DNA of 64,000 nucleotides from Erigeron canadensis. Taxonomy: Eukaryota; Streptophyta; Magnoliopsida; Asterales; Asteraceae. Location: positions 13,888,001 through 13,952,000 of the forward strand of contig NC_057764.1 in the NCBI RefSeq assembly GCF_010389155.1, given 5' to 3'. Of this stretch, positions 1 to 10,542 are shown piece by piece; the first letter of the stretch is position 1, and every line of letters begins with the position of its first letter. Position numbers and translations under genes: made by a program. The notes beneath the pieces are model-generated. The model saw nothing but the letters and a program-made list of their open reading frames with translations, did no database searches and had not been told where the DNA came from.

Positions 1-12
1 TAGATTCATTAA

Positions 13-348
13 ATGTCAAACCTGAATGAGTCTACCCCTGAGTTTAAAGAATTGGAAGATCAAATTTCTAACCTAAATTATGATTGTTGTATAAAAGATT
101 CTCTTTACCAACAACTTGAAAAGACAAATGAAGAACTCAAAACTGAAATAGATTTTTATCAAGAAAAGTTGTACAAGATAAATCGAACTTATCAACAAAT
201 CTATTTGAATAGGCCAAGAAATTCAAAAACTCATTTCAACTCAGGGTTAGGGTATGTCAATCTAGAACATTTGCTCAAAGCACAAGAAGAGGTTCCTTCA
301 CTGTATAAAGAATCTCATATGAAAAGTGGAAAACCGATCAATTTGTGA
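13..348 (+). pseudogene. gag: Cop1 gag, coiled-coil segment
   Basis: This 111-codon frame is rich in Glu, Lys, Leu and Asn with heptad-like spacing (around residues 10-60), as in the long coiled-coil tail of Sirevirus Gag. No zinc knuckle or UBN2 fold is visible, so those parts lie upstream of the window. The frame is lost at 346-348 and the theme resumes in another frame at about 508, which points to a frameshift in between. Assignment rests on position before pol and on composition, not on a recognised domain. Confidence 0.55.
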
Positions 349-507
349 GACCAAGTCATGGTGATGTTGAGGAAGATGATTTTCTAAACAAGGGTGCAAA
401 TGTTTACTTCAATTATGAATTAACTGCCGAGTCATTTGATTTTTTAACTCATCCTGTGTGTTGAGGTAGAGGTTCCTGAAATAATTGAGTGTTTTAAGGA
501 AATACCT

Positions 508-1893
508 TTGGATGATTCAACTTCATTTCCAAAACCTGAAATTGTCAGACCTTATATACCACAAAGTGTTTTGGAAAGAGAAATTGATGATTTGAAAAAG
601 TCTCTTGATGAAAAACATGCACTCATAGAAAATCTTAAGACTCAAACTCACTGTGATAACAAAAGAAACCCATCCAAGACAAATACTTCAATTTATGACC
701 AACCGGGATGTTCTGTTTGTGAAATCATGAATGAACTTGAGCAAATCAATTCTAAAAACATGAAAACTTCAAATCAGTCTACTTGTTCTATCTATGAAAT
801 TTTGAATGCATCTGTTCAAACTGATCTTGAAGTTGTAAATGTGTCTGTTCAAACTGACAGTGCTCAAGTTGAATGTGATGTTGTTTTTGTTGATCCAACT
901 GATATTTATTTTGATACATCAATTCCAAAGTTTTCAGAGGACACTCAAACTTACTTTAATGAATTTAATGATGTGATCAAAAAGTTTGAAAAGGAAAAGG
1001 ATCAACGAATAAAAGTGGTTGAGGAACTAAATAAAGTCAAAGTGGAACTAACTTTGACAAAATTGAAACTTCAATCATTTTTGGACAAAGAAAAAGCATC
1101 ACAATCATTTAAGCAAAGTTCAAGTCCGACAAATTTGACTGAAACAAGTGTGAAATTGGAAACAGAATCTCAGCAATTCAATGATTTTATGGATGGAAAT
1201 CATAAATTTAATCCTGCTTTTGAAAAAATCTTTGAGAAAAAGGAAAACAAACCTGCTTTTGCTGAGGTAAAGAATCCAAAATCATACTCGTCAGCACATA
1301 CTCAACAAGGTAAGAAGCCAAAACCAAAAGTCACAAAAGTTTTTCAAGTTGTCAAGACCCCTGATGACTCAAAACCAACCAAAGTCAAAAATGAAACTAA
1401 GTCATCAAGAGATGTGAAACCTCACAAGTGTTCAAAGAAGGTGAAGAATGAATTATTAGGTAACACACAACTAAAGACTAGCAAAATATCTAGTACTCTT
1501 AGGAAGCCTCAAACAACCTTTAAGTCCACTTTGAAGGTAGTTCGAAACAAAACCTCAGGGATTACTAAATATAGAGATCAGTATGGTTGGTTGTCACCTA
1601 ATAATATTAAGAAAAGTCAAGTGAGCAGTGAAACCATCAAGAAGAATCCTGGCAAGAACTCAAAGAAAAACTCGTTTTCTAATTTAAAGAATGTTCATGT
1701 TTCAGGTGACGTGTGCTTAACTAGTAGCAGTAAATGGATTCCAAAAGATAGATTTTTACATGCTTCTAGAAAAATCAAGCTTGATGGCATTTCAACTCAA
1801 ATCAAACAAGTGTGGATTATTCGTAGATCAAATTCATTAGATAGGGCTAATACATCTAGAACTACTCTCGCTTGTATCAAAACTTGTGTTTAA
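508..1893 (+). pseudogene. gag: Cop1 gag, C-terminal region
   Basis: A 461-codon frame beginning at a TTG, so the first residue is not a real start. It has coiled-coil stretches (residues about 20-45 and 150-190), two copies of a SVQTD motif (about residues 112 and 121) and a very Lys/Ser-rich basic tail (residues 260-400). It ends in a TAA 184 bases before the pol frame. The basic tail could bind RNA. The region corresponds to the long variable Gag C-terminus of Sirevirus-type elements; no catalytic motif is present. Confidence 0.6.
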
Positions 1894-2090
1894 ACTCTGT
1901 TTGTTTCTGTAATTCGTATGTCCAATTTGAACAATTATGTGTGTTTTCTTGTTATCTTTGAATAAATTCATGTTTGTGTGCTCTTGTTTGTGTTACTTCA
2001 GTATATGTGTATTTGCATATTATATCCCTCTCTCACCCGCAAGGACCCAATATATGTGGGGACCTTAACATCATAACTTGTTTCTGCAGG
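1894..2090 (+). other. Cop1 gag-pol junction, non-coding
   Basis: T-rich sequence with no continuous frame, ending in TTTCTGCAG at 2081-2089 just before the protease frame opens. The pyrimidine tract plus AG looks like a plant 3' splice site. The same TGCAG stands at the gag-pol junctions of Cop3 and Cop4 in this window. Confidence 0.4.
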
Positions 2091-3073
2091 AATATCTGAT
2101 TTGTGTATGGTATGTTGACTCGGGATGTTCTCGTCACATGACTGGAAACAAGTCTCTACTTTCTAATTTTGTTGAGAAGTTCATGGGAACGGTCAGATTT
2201 GGAAATGATCATATTGCCCCTATTCTTTGTTATGGGGACATTGTCAAGAATGAAATTACTATTAAGAGAGTTTCCTATGTTGAAGGATTAGGTCACAATC
2301 TTTTTAGTGTTGGTCAATTCTGTGACAATGATCTTCAAGTGCTTTTCAAAAGATACGAATGCAAAGTTCAAACCGCAGACGGGGTAGATATTCTCACGGG
2401 AACAAGAGACAATAATTTGTTCACCATTGATCTGAATAATGTTCCAAATCTAGATTCTGACATTTGCCTTCTCTCGAAAGCCTCTACACAAAATTCATGG
2501 TTATGGTATCGTCGTTTGTCCCATCTTAACTTTCAAACTATCAATGCGTTAGTGGACAAACAACTTGTTGAAGGTCTTCCTGATTACAAGTACGAATCCG
2601 AACATGTTTGTCCAGCTTGTGCAATTGGAATGATGAAGAAGGCATCTCACAAACCAAAGAAACATCTGAGTACCAAAGGTCCTTTGCATCTTTTACATAT
2701 GGATTTGTGTGGACCAATGAAAGTCAAAAGTATTCATGGAAAGAGATACATTCTTGTGATTGTTGATGATTTTTCTCGTTACATTTGGGTTTTCTTTCTT
2801 CATGCTAAAAGTGATGTTCCGAAGGAAATCATTGATTTCATCAAACAAACCCAAGTCAATCTTCAGTCCTCAGTTCGAATTGTTCGTTCTGACAATAGCA
2901 CAGAATTCAAGAATGCAACAATTGATTCTTTCTTTAAATCACTAGGCATTACTCATCAATTTTTTGCCACAAGAACACCCCAACAAAATGGAGTAGTTGA
3001 ACGTCGAAATCGCACTCTTGTTGAAGTAGCTAGAACAATGCTTGCCTATTCAAAGCTACCAACAAATCTTTAG
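2078..3073 (+). pseudogene. pol: Cop1 pol: protease remnant, GAG pre-integrase and integrase core
   Basis: The frame opens with the copia protease active site WYVDSGCSRHMTG (residues about 11-23). The GAG pre-integrase zinc region follows, with a WLWYRRLSHLNF motif near residue 141 and CPAC near 181. The integrase core then shows HMDLCGPM (first Asp), VRSDNSTEF (second Asp) and QQNGVVERRNRTLVE (catalytic Glu). All three catalytic acids are present. The start codon is a TTG and not real. The frame is stopped at 3071-3073 by TAG where relatives have Trp (LWAE), a G-to-A change. Confidence 0.85.
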
Positions 3074-3499
3074 GCTGAAGTTGTCGCTACTGCTTGTTTC
3101 ACTCAGAATAGGTCCATTATCAACAAGAGATTTGACAAAACTCCATATGAGGTGATCAATAAGAGGAAACCAAATGTGAACTTCTTACACATTTTTGGAT
3201 GTGTTTGTTATGTTCTCAATGATCGAGACAATTTGGGAAAATTTGAACTGAAAGGTGATGAGGCATATTTTATTGGTTACTCAAGAGAATCGATTGCATA
3301 TCGTGTCTATAATCGTCGAACGAAGAAGATAGTTGAGAGTATGAATGTTCGATTTGATGAACTCTCTGGAATGGTTCTTGAACAAAACAGTTCAAGACCC
3401 GAACTTAATCGACCACAAGCTTCCGCAACAATAACCGCTTCCAATGTCAAAATCTCAATTCAGTACTCCAACCACAGAGGATTTGGATATTTTGTTTGA
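3074..3499 (+). pseudogene. pol: Cop1 pol: integrase C-terminal part
   Basis: Continues the integrase frame after the TAG. It carries CFTQNRSIINKRF, then KTPYE, NFLHIFGCVCYVLND and KGDEAYFIGYS, the conserved post-core motifs of copia integrase, ending with YRVYNRRTKKI. The frame closes at 3499, while the reading shifts to an overlapping frame from about 3444, which marks a frameshift. Non-functional as it stands. Confidence 0.75.
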
Positions 3500-4062
3500 A
3501 GAGTTCTACCATGATCATCCAAGAATGTCTGAACCCGGTTTAGATACAAATGCAGTTTCCAGTACCATGAATACTTCTTCAGCACCAAATGGAGACGAAG
3601 AGTCATCACCATCACTCAATTCAGATATATCTTCACCATCATCTGAATCTCATCTTCATACTGCCACTTCTAAAATACCAGGTCCACATAAGCATATTTC
3701 TCAAATCACAAATCCTGCAACTAACTCGGAAGTTTATGCCACTGAAGATTTTGTTGAACCAATGGCAACTTCATTTGAGCAAGTAACTGCACAACATACT
3801 CTGACGTTCATTGATACTGAAGAATTAAATGATCATCAAGAACCTCTTCCTCATTCAACCAAATGGACTAGATCTCATCTGATTTCTCAGATAATTGGCA
3901 ATCCAGATTCAGGAATACAGACAAGATCTGCATCAGTGAATGAATGCATGTTTGTGAATTTCCTGAGTATTGTTGAGCCAAAAACAGCACTCGGAAGTCT
4001 AGATTGGGTGAAAGCTATGCAGGATGAACTCAATCATATTGATAGGCTTCAAGTGTGGAGAT
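3444..4062 (+). pseudogene. pol: Cop1 pol: integrase-RT linker
   Basis: A Ser/Thr/Pro/His-rich low-conservation linker, followed by WTRSHLISQIIGNP and IQTRSA (about residues 140-165), the standard motif in front of copia RT. The first RT residues are DWVKAMQDELNHI. Just after QVWRL the conserved stretch that normally leads to the KWVF motif is missing, and the reading jumps frame near 4055. A small deletion has removed the beginning of the RT fingers. Confidence 0.7.
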
Positions 4063-4636
4063 TGTCAACAAGAACAAAAAGGATGAAAACGGAGTTGTTG
4101 TACGCAACAAAGCACGTTTGGTTGCGAAGGGATATTGTCAACAAGATAGAATCGATTATGATGAGAGGTTTGCACATGTTGCACGAATCGAAACAATAAG
4201 GATGTTTCTTGCCTATGTTGCTTACAAGAACTTTACTGTATATCAGATTGATGTCAAAACAACATTTTTAAACGGAGTTCTCAAAGAAGAAGTCTATGTT
4301 GATCAACCAGGAGGTTTTGTGAATTCTGAACATCCGGATTATGTCTACAGGTTAGATAAGGCATTATATGGTTTGGAACAAGCTCCTCGTGCATGGTATG
4401 GCGTTCTCACTGCTTTTCTCTTGAAATCTGGATTTAATAAAGGTTCAATTGATACTACCTTGTTCATTAAAAGACAAGGTAGTGATATTATTCTAATCCA
4501 GATATATGTTGATGATATAATTTTTGGGTCGACTAACCCTAAGTACTGCAAGAATTTTTCAACATTGATGATTAGCAAATTTGAAATGAGTATGATGGGT
4601 GAATTAAATTTTTTCCTTGGCCTTCAAGTCAAATAG
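4055..4636 (+). pseudogene. pol: Cop1 pol: reverse transcriptase
   Basis: Copia reverse transcriptase (RVT_2). Motifs in order are [39 protein letters not shown] (catalytic Asp), [23 protein letters not shown] and the active-site YVDD at 4505-4516. The enzyme would copy element RNA into cDNA in the cytoplasmic particle. The frame is stopped at 4634-4636 by TAG between LQVK and LSNG, where Gln (CAG) is expected, so a single C-to-T change separates it from the next block. The N-terminal residues are lost in the upstream deletion. Confidence 0.85.
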
Positions 4637-5078
4637 TTGTCAAATGGTACATTTATTTGTCAAAATAAGTATATCCTTGACTTGTTGAAAAAGTTTGATA
4701 TGATAAATTGTCAATCAATTGGAACACCCATGGAAACTCGAACAAAAATTCATGCTGATTTAAATGGTAAATCTTTTGATCAAAAGAAATACCTCAGTAT
4801 GATAGGGTCACTCATGTATTTGACTGCCAGACGCCCGGATATTATGTTTTCCACATGTATGTGTGCAAGGTACCAGGCCAATCCCAGAGAAAGTTATTTT
4901 CAAGCCGTCAAATGGATTTTCCGTTACCTTAAAGGCACAGTGAACCTTGGTTTGTGGTATCCAAAGGATACCGGCTTTCAATTAGTTGCATACTCGGATG
5001 CTGACCATGCAGGTTGTAAGTTGGATAGAAAGAGCACTTCGGGAAGTGTACAGTTTTTAGGGGATAGGTTGGTAAGTT
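4637..5078 (+). pseudogene. pol: Cop1 pol: RT connection and RNase H, first half
   Basis: In frame with the RT block after the TAG. It carries YILDLLKKFDM, the MIGSLMYLTARRPDIMF motif and CARYQANP, then RYLKGT, then the RNase H start YSDADHAGCKLDRKSTSG. The gene is cut after GDRLVS by the Gyp1 insertion at 5079. The other half lies at 11662-12039. Reading beyond 5079 is LTR sequence of the gypsy element and not protein of Cop1. Confidence 0.85.
5074..5078 (+). repeat. Target-site duplication of Gyp1, left copy (AAGTT)
   Basis: AAGTT stands directly before the TGATG end of the gypsy LTR and recurs at 11662-11666 directly after the CATCA end of the other LTR. One copy rejoined to the other restores the Cop1 RNase H reading at LVSW, which proves the insertion. 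Confidence 0.9.
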
Positions 5079-6114
5079 TGATGTGTAAAACACGCAATAA
5101 CTCAAGCACAACGGAAATTAAACAAAACGGAATTAGATATTTTTTTATTTTCTGGATTTTATGAAATAAACAACAAAACAAGATGATAAATAAAATGATA
5201 GATAAAAGAATCCACCAACAAGATTCGTAAAGGCCAAGCCACCGGAACCAAGGATAAAGGAAACACTCCAACCCACCACTATGTTTGATAAAGGTCTAAC
5301 CACCACAAACACAGATAAAGGAATTGAAGATTTAAGATCTCACCACTATATTTGATAAAGGACGAACCACCACAAATATAGATAAAGGGATCACTCCAAA
5401 CCACCAAGATCAAAGATCTATAAAGGTAAATGAAGATTTTGGATAAGAAATAGAGGCTACTCTATTAATTTCATTCAACAACATAATCTGCCCTTACAAA
5501 AAGGAATACAACTCCTATTTATAGCCACATAAACTATTTCCTAGGAGTTATCAAAATAATAATAAAATAATCTAAAAGTTGTCATGTGCAAAGGATAACC
5601 ACTAATTTATTAGCCAATGGGAAATGGACAGATAAAGCTTCTAGAAAGATTCCTTTTGCAAGATGGCCCACAAACCGTTAGAAATACCATGAGCACTCAT
5701 TCCTTTGCTGTCATCTTCTTTAGACAGCTGTCATCCTTCCTTTATTGGACCCTACAAGCGCAATCAGGACACTTGATTAAGGTAACTGGAAATATCTGAA
5801 ATTTGGACTTCAACTGGAGATGTATATCTGGAGCATCCATCTGGAGACTGGAACTGGTCACTGGAGAGCTTTAGTGGATCGGAGCACTTCCCTGGAGACT
5901 TTCTCTGATGGATTTCTGAGGGTGGTATCTGGAGCTTCTTGCCACTCGAGACCGAGCTTGTTCAGATAGCATCAAGGCCTCAGAAATGGACTTCAACTCA
6001 GAATTTAACTTCATTTCAGAATGTTCTTTTTCCTCAGAAATTTTGGTCACTTCAGTTGTTTTACTCCGCTCACTGACAAGGGCCAGTTCAGCGAGTCTGA
6101 ACATTTCCGCATCA
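5079..6114 (-). repeat. Gyp1 3' LTR
   Basis: 1,036 bp, starting TGATG on the plus strand and ending CATCA. It aligns along its whole length with 10543-11661, except for about 83 bp missing near 5950 relative to the other copy. On the minus strand its first part is read as the C-terminal tail of the polyprotein. CTGGAG recurs many times between about 5810 and 5940. Confidence 0.9.
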
Positions 6115-6290
6115 TTCTCCCCTTCTGAAAAAGGACTTGTCCTCAAGTCCTCGAGGTACTCATCTTCCAGATAAGGCATCAGATCTCCAACATTAGTACT
6201 TGAAACGGCCATATCTCTAGGTAACTCAACCTTATAAGCATTTTCACCATATCTCTCCAGAATTTTGAATGGTCCTTCAGCTCTGGGCAT
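5871..6290 (-). pseudogene. pol: Gyp1 pol: integrase C-terminal domain running into the LTR
   Basis: The frame starts with GPFKILERYGENAYKVELP (residues 6-24), the conserved end of gypsy integrase, then DLMPYLEDEYLEDLRTSPF. The PPT at 6115-6126 is translated as EGEN, and from 6114 downward about 80 residues are encoded by the LTR: Glu/Lys/Ser-rich, with repeated SE and KS pairs. No aromatic-cage chromodomain is visible. The 5' LTR keeps a similar but longer frame (11325-11661). The tail is the place where CRM elements carry their CR motif, but I cannot confirm that motif here. A TAG separates it from the integrase core at 6293. Confidence 0.7.
6115..6126 (-). promoter_or_regulatory. Gyp1 polypurine tract
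   Basis: On the minus strand this reads AGAAGGGGAGAA and directly abuts the TGATG start of the 3' LTR. This is the primer for plus-strand DNA synthesis. Confidence 0.85.
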
Positions 6291-6293
6291 TAA

Positions 6294-7505
6294 CTAGTTT
6301 TTTCTTCTGGATGGAAACCTTTCTTTTCTCAAATGCACCCAAACTAAATCACCTGGAGCAAAACTGGACTGCTTTCTATGCTTGTTTGCTCTTGCCTTGT
6401 ATTCAGCATTAGTCTTTTCAATTTTGGCTTTCACTTCCTGGTGAATTTTCTTGATTTCTTTGGCTCTGGCCTCAGCTTCAATACTTGCTTTTGGTTCAAT
6501 CGAAAATGGAATTAAATCAATGGGAGTCAGTGGATTGACACCATAACAGATTTCAAATGGGAATTCACTGGTTAAATAATTAGGAGCTCTGTTGAAGGCA
6601 AACTCAGCATGAGCTAACTTCAGATCCCAATCTTTCAACGTCTTCTTCACCAGTATTCTCAACAACATACCAATCATTCTATTTTTAACTTCAGTTTGTC
6701 CATCAGTTTGAGGGTGATGAGACGTACTGAACATTAACCTGGTACCCATCAATCTCCATAATGTCTTCCAGAAATAACTTAAAAATTTCACATCTCTATC
6801 CGACACAATTGTCTTTGGAATCCCATGCAAGCAAACAATTTCCTTGAAAAATAAATTTGCCACTGCTGAAGCATCATTTGTAGTATGGCAAGGAGTAAAA
6901 TGAGCCATCTTAAAAAAACGGTCAACAACCACCATTATTGAATCTTTTCCCCTTTGAGTCCTGGGCAGTGCAACAATAAAATCCATGCTAAGATCTTCCC
7001 ATGGTTTATTTGGAACTGGAAGAGGAGTATACAAACCCTTGTGAAAAGTTGTCTTCGCCTGGTGACAAGTTGGACAGCGATTGATAATATTCTGAACATC
7101 CTTCAGTAAACTTGGCCAGTAGAAGTGTTCAGTGAGGATCTCTCCAGTCTTGTTAATGCCAAAATGGCCAGCTAAACCTCCTCCATGTGCTTCCCTTATC
7201 AATAGATCACGAAAAGAACCCCTTGGAATACACAACTTACCATTTTTAAATAAGAAACCATCTTGAACAATAAATTGTCCTTTTTGGTGAGCTTCAGTGA
7301 GACGATCAGAAAAGTCTGGATCAACAGCATACAACTCCTTAATGAAAGAAAATCCAAGAACTCTTGCTTCCAGAATGGACAATAATGAATATCGTCTGGA
7401 GAGTGCATCAGCAACAACATTAGCCACTCCAGCCTTATGTTTTGAAACAAATGAATAAGATTGCAAAACTGAAGTATAGCACTTATGATAAAGAATAGCA
7501 CTCAC
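6294..7505 (-). pseudogene. pol: Gyp1 pol: end of RNase H and integrase
   Basis: Starts near the RH end (VVADALSRR, residues 30-38). The zinc-binding HHCC region follows: REAHGGGLAGHFG and RCPTCHQAK (about residues 108-152). The core has MDFIVALP (first Asp), SDRDVKF (second Asp) and HHPQTDGQTEVKNR (Glu), then FNRAPN and GDLVWVHLRKERFP. All catalytic residues are present, so the domain is nearly intact. Its first residues come from a locally inverted piece (see 7464-7635). It ends at a TAG directly before the C-terminal GPFK block. Confidence 0.85.
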
Positions 7506-7635
7506 TGGTCACATTATCTGAAGCCAAAACAGTTTGTTTTATTTTCTGACCACGAAGCACTTAAGTTCATTAATTGCATAAAACAACGAATAATTGCATA
7601 AAACTCTTTATCATAAGTGCTATACTTCAGTTTTG
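7464..7635. repeat. 30-bp perfect inverted repeat in Gyp1 RNase H
   Basis: Bases 7464-7493 are the exact reverse complement of 7606-7635, with 112 bp between. The right arm encodes the normal RH motif [11 protein letters not shown] on the minus strand. The left arm is therefore a reversed copy that replaces the RH residues expected there. This looks like template switching or a small inversion. Confidence 0.85.
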
Positions 7636-8020
7636 AGCCATTAAGTTTTTCACTGAAATATGCAACTGGACGCCCTGCTTGCACCAGAACTGCACCAATA
7701 CCCATACCACTGGCGTCACACTCTAACTCAAATAACTGATCAAAATCTGGCAAAGATAATACTGGAGCTGGGCTGAGCTTTTTCTTCAGTGATTCAAATG
7801 CTAACTCGGCTGAACTTGGCCAGTCAAATACACCTCTCTTCAGAAAGTCAGTGATTGGAGCCACTACTGTAGAGAAATTCTTGATAAACCTTCTATAAAA
7901 AAATGTCAGTCCATGAAAACTTCTTACTTCAGTGAGTGGTAGTAGGAATTGGCCACGATTTGATGGCTTCCACTTTTGAAGGATCCATGGAAATATCTTC
8001 TTTCGACACCACATAACCAA
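7514..8020 (-). pseudogene. pol: Gyp1 pol: RT end and RNase H
   Basis: Contains [16 protein letters not shown], then TDFLKRGVF, the start of RNase [17 protein letters not shown] (catalytic Asp), [12 protein letters not shown] and [13 protein letters not shown] (catalytic Glu). The order is that of gypsy RT/RNase H. The frame degenerates after the second motif because of the inverted insert at 7464-7500. The first part overlaps the upstream RT frame (to 7929), which indicates a frameshift. Confidence 0.8.
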
Positions 8021-8665
8021 GAAATATTAATACCATAAAATCACATTTCTCCAGTTTACCATACAATTGGTGTCTTCTCAGTAAATCAAACACTCTTCTC
8101 AGATGATTAACATGTTCAGCTTCAAATTTTGAGTATACCAGGATATCATCAAAGTAAACAACAACAAACTGACCAATAAGTGGTCTGAGAACTTCATTCA
8201 TCAGTCTCATGAAAGTACCGGGAGCATTAGATAAACCAATAGGCATTACTAACCATTCATAAAGGCCTCCTTTAATTTTGAAAGCAGTCTTCCACTCATC
8301 TACATCTTTCATTCTGATATGGTGATAACCACTTCTGAGATCAATTTTAGAAAACGCACTGGAGCCATGTAACTCATCAAGCATATCATCCAACCTGGGA
8401 TGGGATATCTATACTTAATAGTTATATTATTTATGGCTCTACTATCAACACACATTCTCATCGAACCATCTTTTTTTGGAACTAGGAGAGCTGGAACTGA
8501 GCAAGGACTCATACTGGCTCTCACATAACCTTTGGCAACCAAATCATCTACTTGTTTTTGCAATTCTTTTGCTTCAGTTGGTGAACATCTGTAAGCAGCT
8601 TTGATTGGAAGAACTGACCCTGGAACCAGGTCAATCTGGTGTTCAATACTTCTTACTGGCGCCAA
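7929..8665 (-). pseudogene. pol: Gyp1 pol: reverse transcriptase
   Basis: Gypsy RT in two overlapping frames (8665-8309 and 8393-7929), so one frameshift lies near 8390. Motifs are EHQIDLVPG, AAYRCSPTEAKELQKQ, VPKKDGSMRMCVDSRAIN, then [15 protein letters not shown] (first catalytic Asp), [14 protein letters not shown] and the active site YFDD at 8145-8156, then KCDF. Apart from the shift, the fingers and palm are complete. Confidence 0.88.
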
Positions 8666-8718
8666 ACCCTCAGGGAGGTCTTCTGGGAAAACATCAGTGA
8701 ATTCCTTCAGTAAAGATT

Positions 8719-9534
8719 TCAGGAGACTGGGACTCCAGTGAGCTCCTTTTCTTTAGTGCATTCAAGCATCAGTAACATCATAACTGGAGAGCCTCCAGTT
8801 AACTCTTCTTCAACTTCAGTTTGAGACACAAACAAAGACTTGCTCGGTTGATTCCCATTAATTTTCAATAACTCATTGGGTTTCAGAGAAGTCAAAGTGA
8901 CCTTCTTCCCACTTACAAATAATGAATAAGAATTTGCACGACCATTATGAAATACATAATTATCAAATAACCAAGGTCTACCTAGTAAAATATGACAAGC
9001 ATCCATAGGGACAACATCACAAACAATTTTATCTTCATAAACAGATCCAATGGAAAAAGGAACAGTAACTTGTCGACTGACTTTTACCTCAGATCCTTCA
9101 CTTAGCCATTGCAACTTGTATGGATGAGGATGCTTTACTGTTGGTAACTCCAGTTTCTCTACCATGTAAGTAGAAGCAACATTAGCATAGCTCCCACCAT
9201 CGATGATCAGATCACACACCTTACCACATCTGGAATGGAAAATATTCTCTCTCTGGGCGGCATCAGTTTCAACTTCATTAGCATGCATCACTCTTCTAAC
9301 TACCAACATTTCTCCAATATCTGCACCAACATATGTTTCACCACTTTCATCATCATCATACACTGGTTCACCTTCTTCAGTGTCAACATCAGGTAAGTTT
9401 TCAATCTCCTTAGCAGTGAGTGCTCTCTGGTTAGGGCACTGTGCCTGGAAGTGACCAAACCCATGACACTTAAAGCATTTTCTTCCAACTGGCTTTTTTG
9501 ATCCTCTAGTTTCTTTCTCTTTGCCTCTGAAGGA
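8719..9534 (-). pseudogene. pol: Gyp1 Gag zinc knuckle and aspartic protease
   Basis: The frame opens after a TAG at about 9534. The CCHC knuckle CFKCHGFGHFQAQC lies at about 9477-9436, followed by acidic DDDESGE. GEMLVVRR follows and then the protease with active site IIDGGSYANVAS (a DGG in place of DSG, common in this group) and the flap-side motif ILLGRPW. The protease cuts the polyprotein in the particle. The true start lies in the upstream gag; only the stop at 9534 and a shift separate them. Confidence 0.8.
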
Positions 9535-9636
9535 CTATTAACTAGTTGCACTGGGCTTAAGAACTGGTTGACTGGAACTGGACGAAACCTTAGTGAAAGG
9601 TTTGTACTGGGATTTCTTCTTCAGTTGCTTCTCAAT

Positions 9637-10056
9637 CTAGAGAGCCAATTTGCAAGCTCCTTCGTACGTCCAGATGGGCTGCAACTCTATCTTTTCTGAA
9701 ATGGTAGCATTCAACCCACCAATGAATCTGGCGATAGTAGGCTCTTCAGTTTCTTTCACACCAGTTTGAGTCTTCAGTTGCTCGAATGCCCTAATATATT
9801 CCACGACCTCTTTTGTACCTTGCTTCAGATTATTCATCAGAAGATACTGATCTTGCTTGTACGACCGGGGAACAAATCTCTTCTGCATAACTTCTTTCAG
9901 CTTGGACCAGGTCTTAATTTTGCTTTTACCTTTATATTCTCTTTCAGATTTCATATTGTCATACCAGGATGAAGCATACTTTTTCAACCTAATAATGGGA
10001 ACTTTAAAACTTCTCTCATCATCATAACCTTTTATTTCCATTATGCTATCCATCAC
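9637..10056 (-). pseudogene. gag: Gyp1 gag, capsid region
   Basis: A Retrotrans_gag type domain: FKVPIIRLKKYASSWYDN, KTWSKLKEVMQKRFVP and a QDQYLLMNNLKQGTKEVVEYI motif, then FIGGLNATISEKIEL. This is the capsid-forming part of gypsy Gag. It is in frame with PPDFIGSSNPEEFFEWV upstream (about 10112-10057), where the frame differs from the N-terminal ORF. It stops at a TAG after CKLAL. Confidence 0.8.
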
Positions 10057-10112
10057 CTGAACCCATTCAAAGAACTCTTCTGGGTTAGAAGATCCAATGA
10101 AATCTGGTGGAT

Positions 10113-10391
10113 CTATCTTGATATCTTTTGTGTCATCAACCTTATGCCTCCTCTTCTAGATTGATTAGATTCATCAGATTCACTAGAAGATCTGGGGGTG
10201 TCATCAGATCTCTCACTAGGACCTTGAGACTCATCATCTCTTTCACCTACAACACGTTCTCTATTCAACCTTAAACCACCATCTTCTAATAGGTTAATAA
10301 CTCTACCAAGTGTTTCTTGTAGATCTTCAATCTTCTTATCCCTCCTAGCATTATGAGCTTCTTCTAGAGTCATATTTCTTCTATAAGCCAT
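10113..10391 (-). pseudogene. gag: Gyp1 gag, N-terminal part
   Basis: Starts at an ATG about 130 bases inside the PBS, the expected place for the polyprotein start. The first 40 residues form an amphipathic coil (EEAHNARRDKKIEDLQETL), followed by a Ser/Asp/Arg-rich linker ending in a run of Arg. The frame is then lost within an Arg-rich codon run, and the capsid domain continues in another frame. Confidence 0.75.
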
Positions 10392-10520
10392 TTATATTCA
10401 ACAAAATAACACCAACAATAACAGATTTAGACAAAACAAACCGCAATCCCAACAGATCTAATCTGACCCAACAAACAAGATAACAAAACCCGCTGGTAAA
10501 AGATTAAGAAACCTTTTTCA

Positions 10521-10538
10521 AACCTGGCTCTGATACCA
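10521..10538 (-). promoter_or_regulatory. Gyp1 primer-binding site for initiator tRNA-Met
   Basis: On the minus strand this reads TGGTATCAGAGCCAGGTT, the classical 18-base complement of the 3' end of plant initiator tRNA-Met, four bases inside the 5' LTR. Confidence 0.93.
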
Positions 10539-10542
10539 ATTT

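Noticed and set aside
4978..5271. Minus-strand frame with a hydrophobic stretch (WWILLSIILFIILFCCLF) as a membrane protein; repeated at 10427-10735
   Set aside because: It lies at the end of the Gyp1 LTR and runs over the LTR border in one copy into Cop1 and in the other into the PBS; the hydrophobic run comes from T-rich LTR sequence. It is in both LTRs only because the LTR is repeated.
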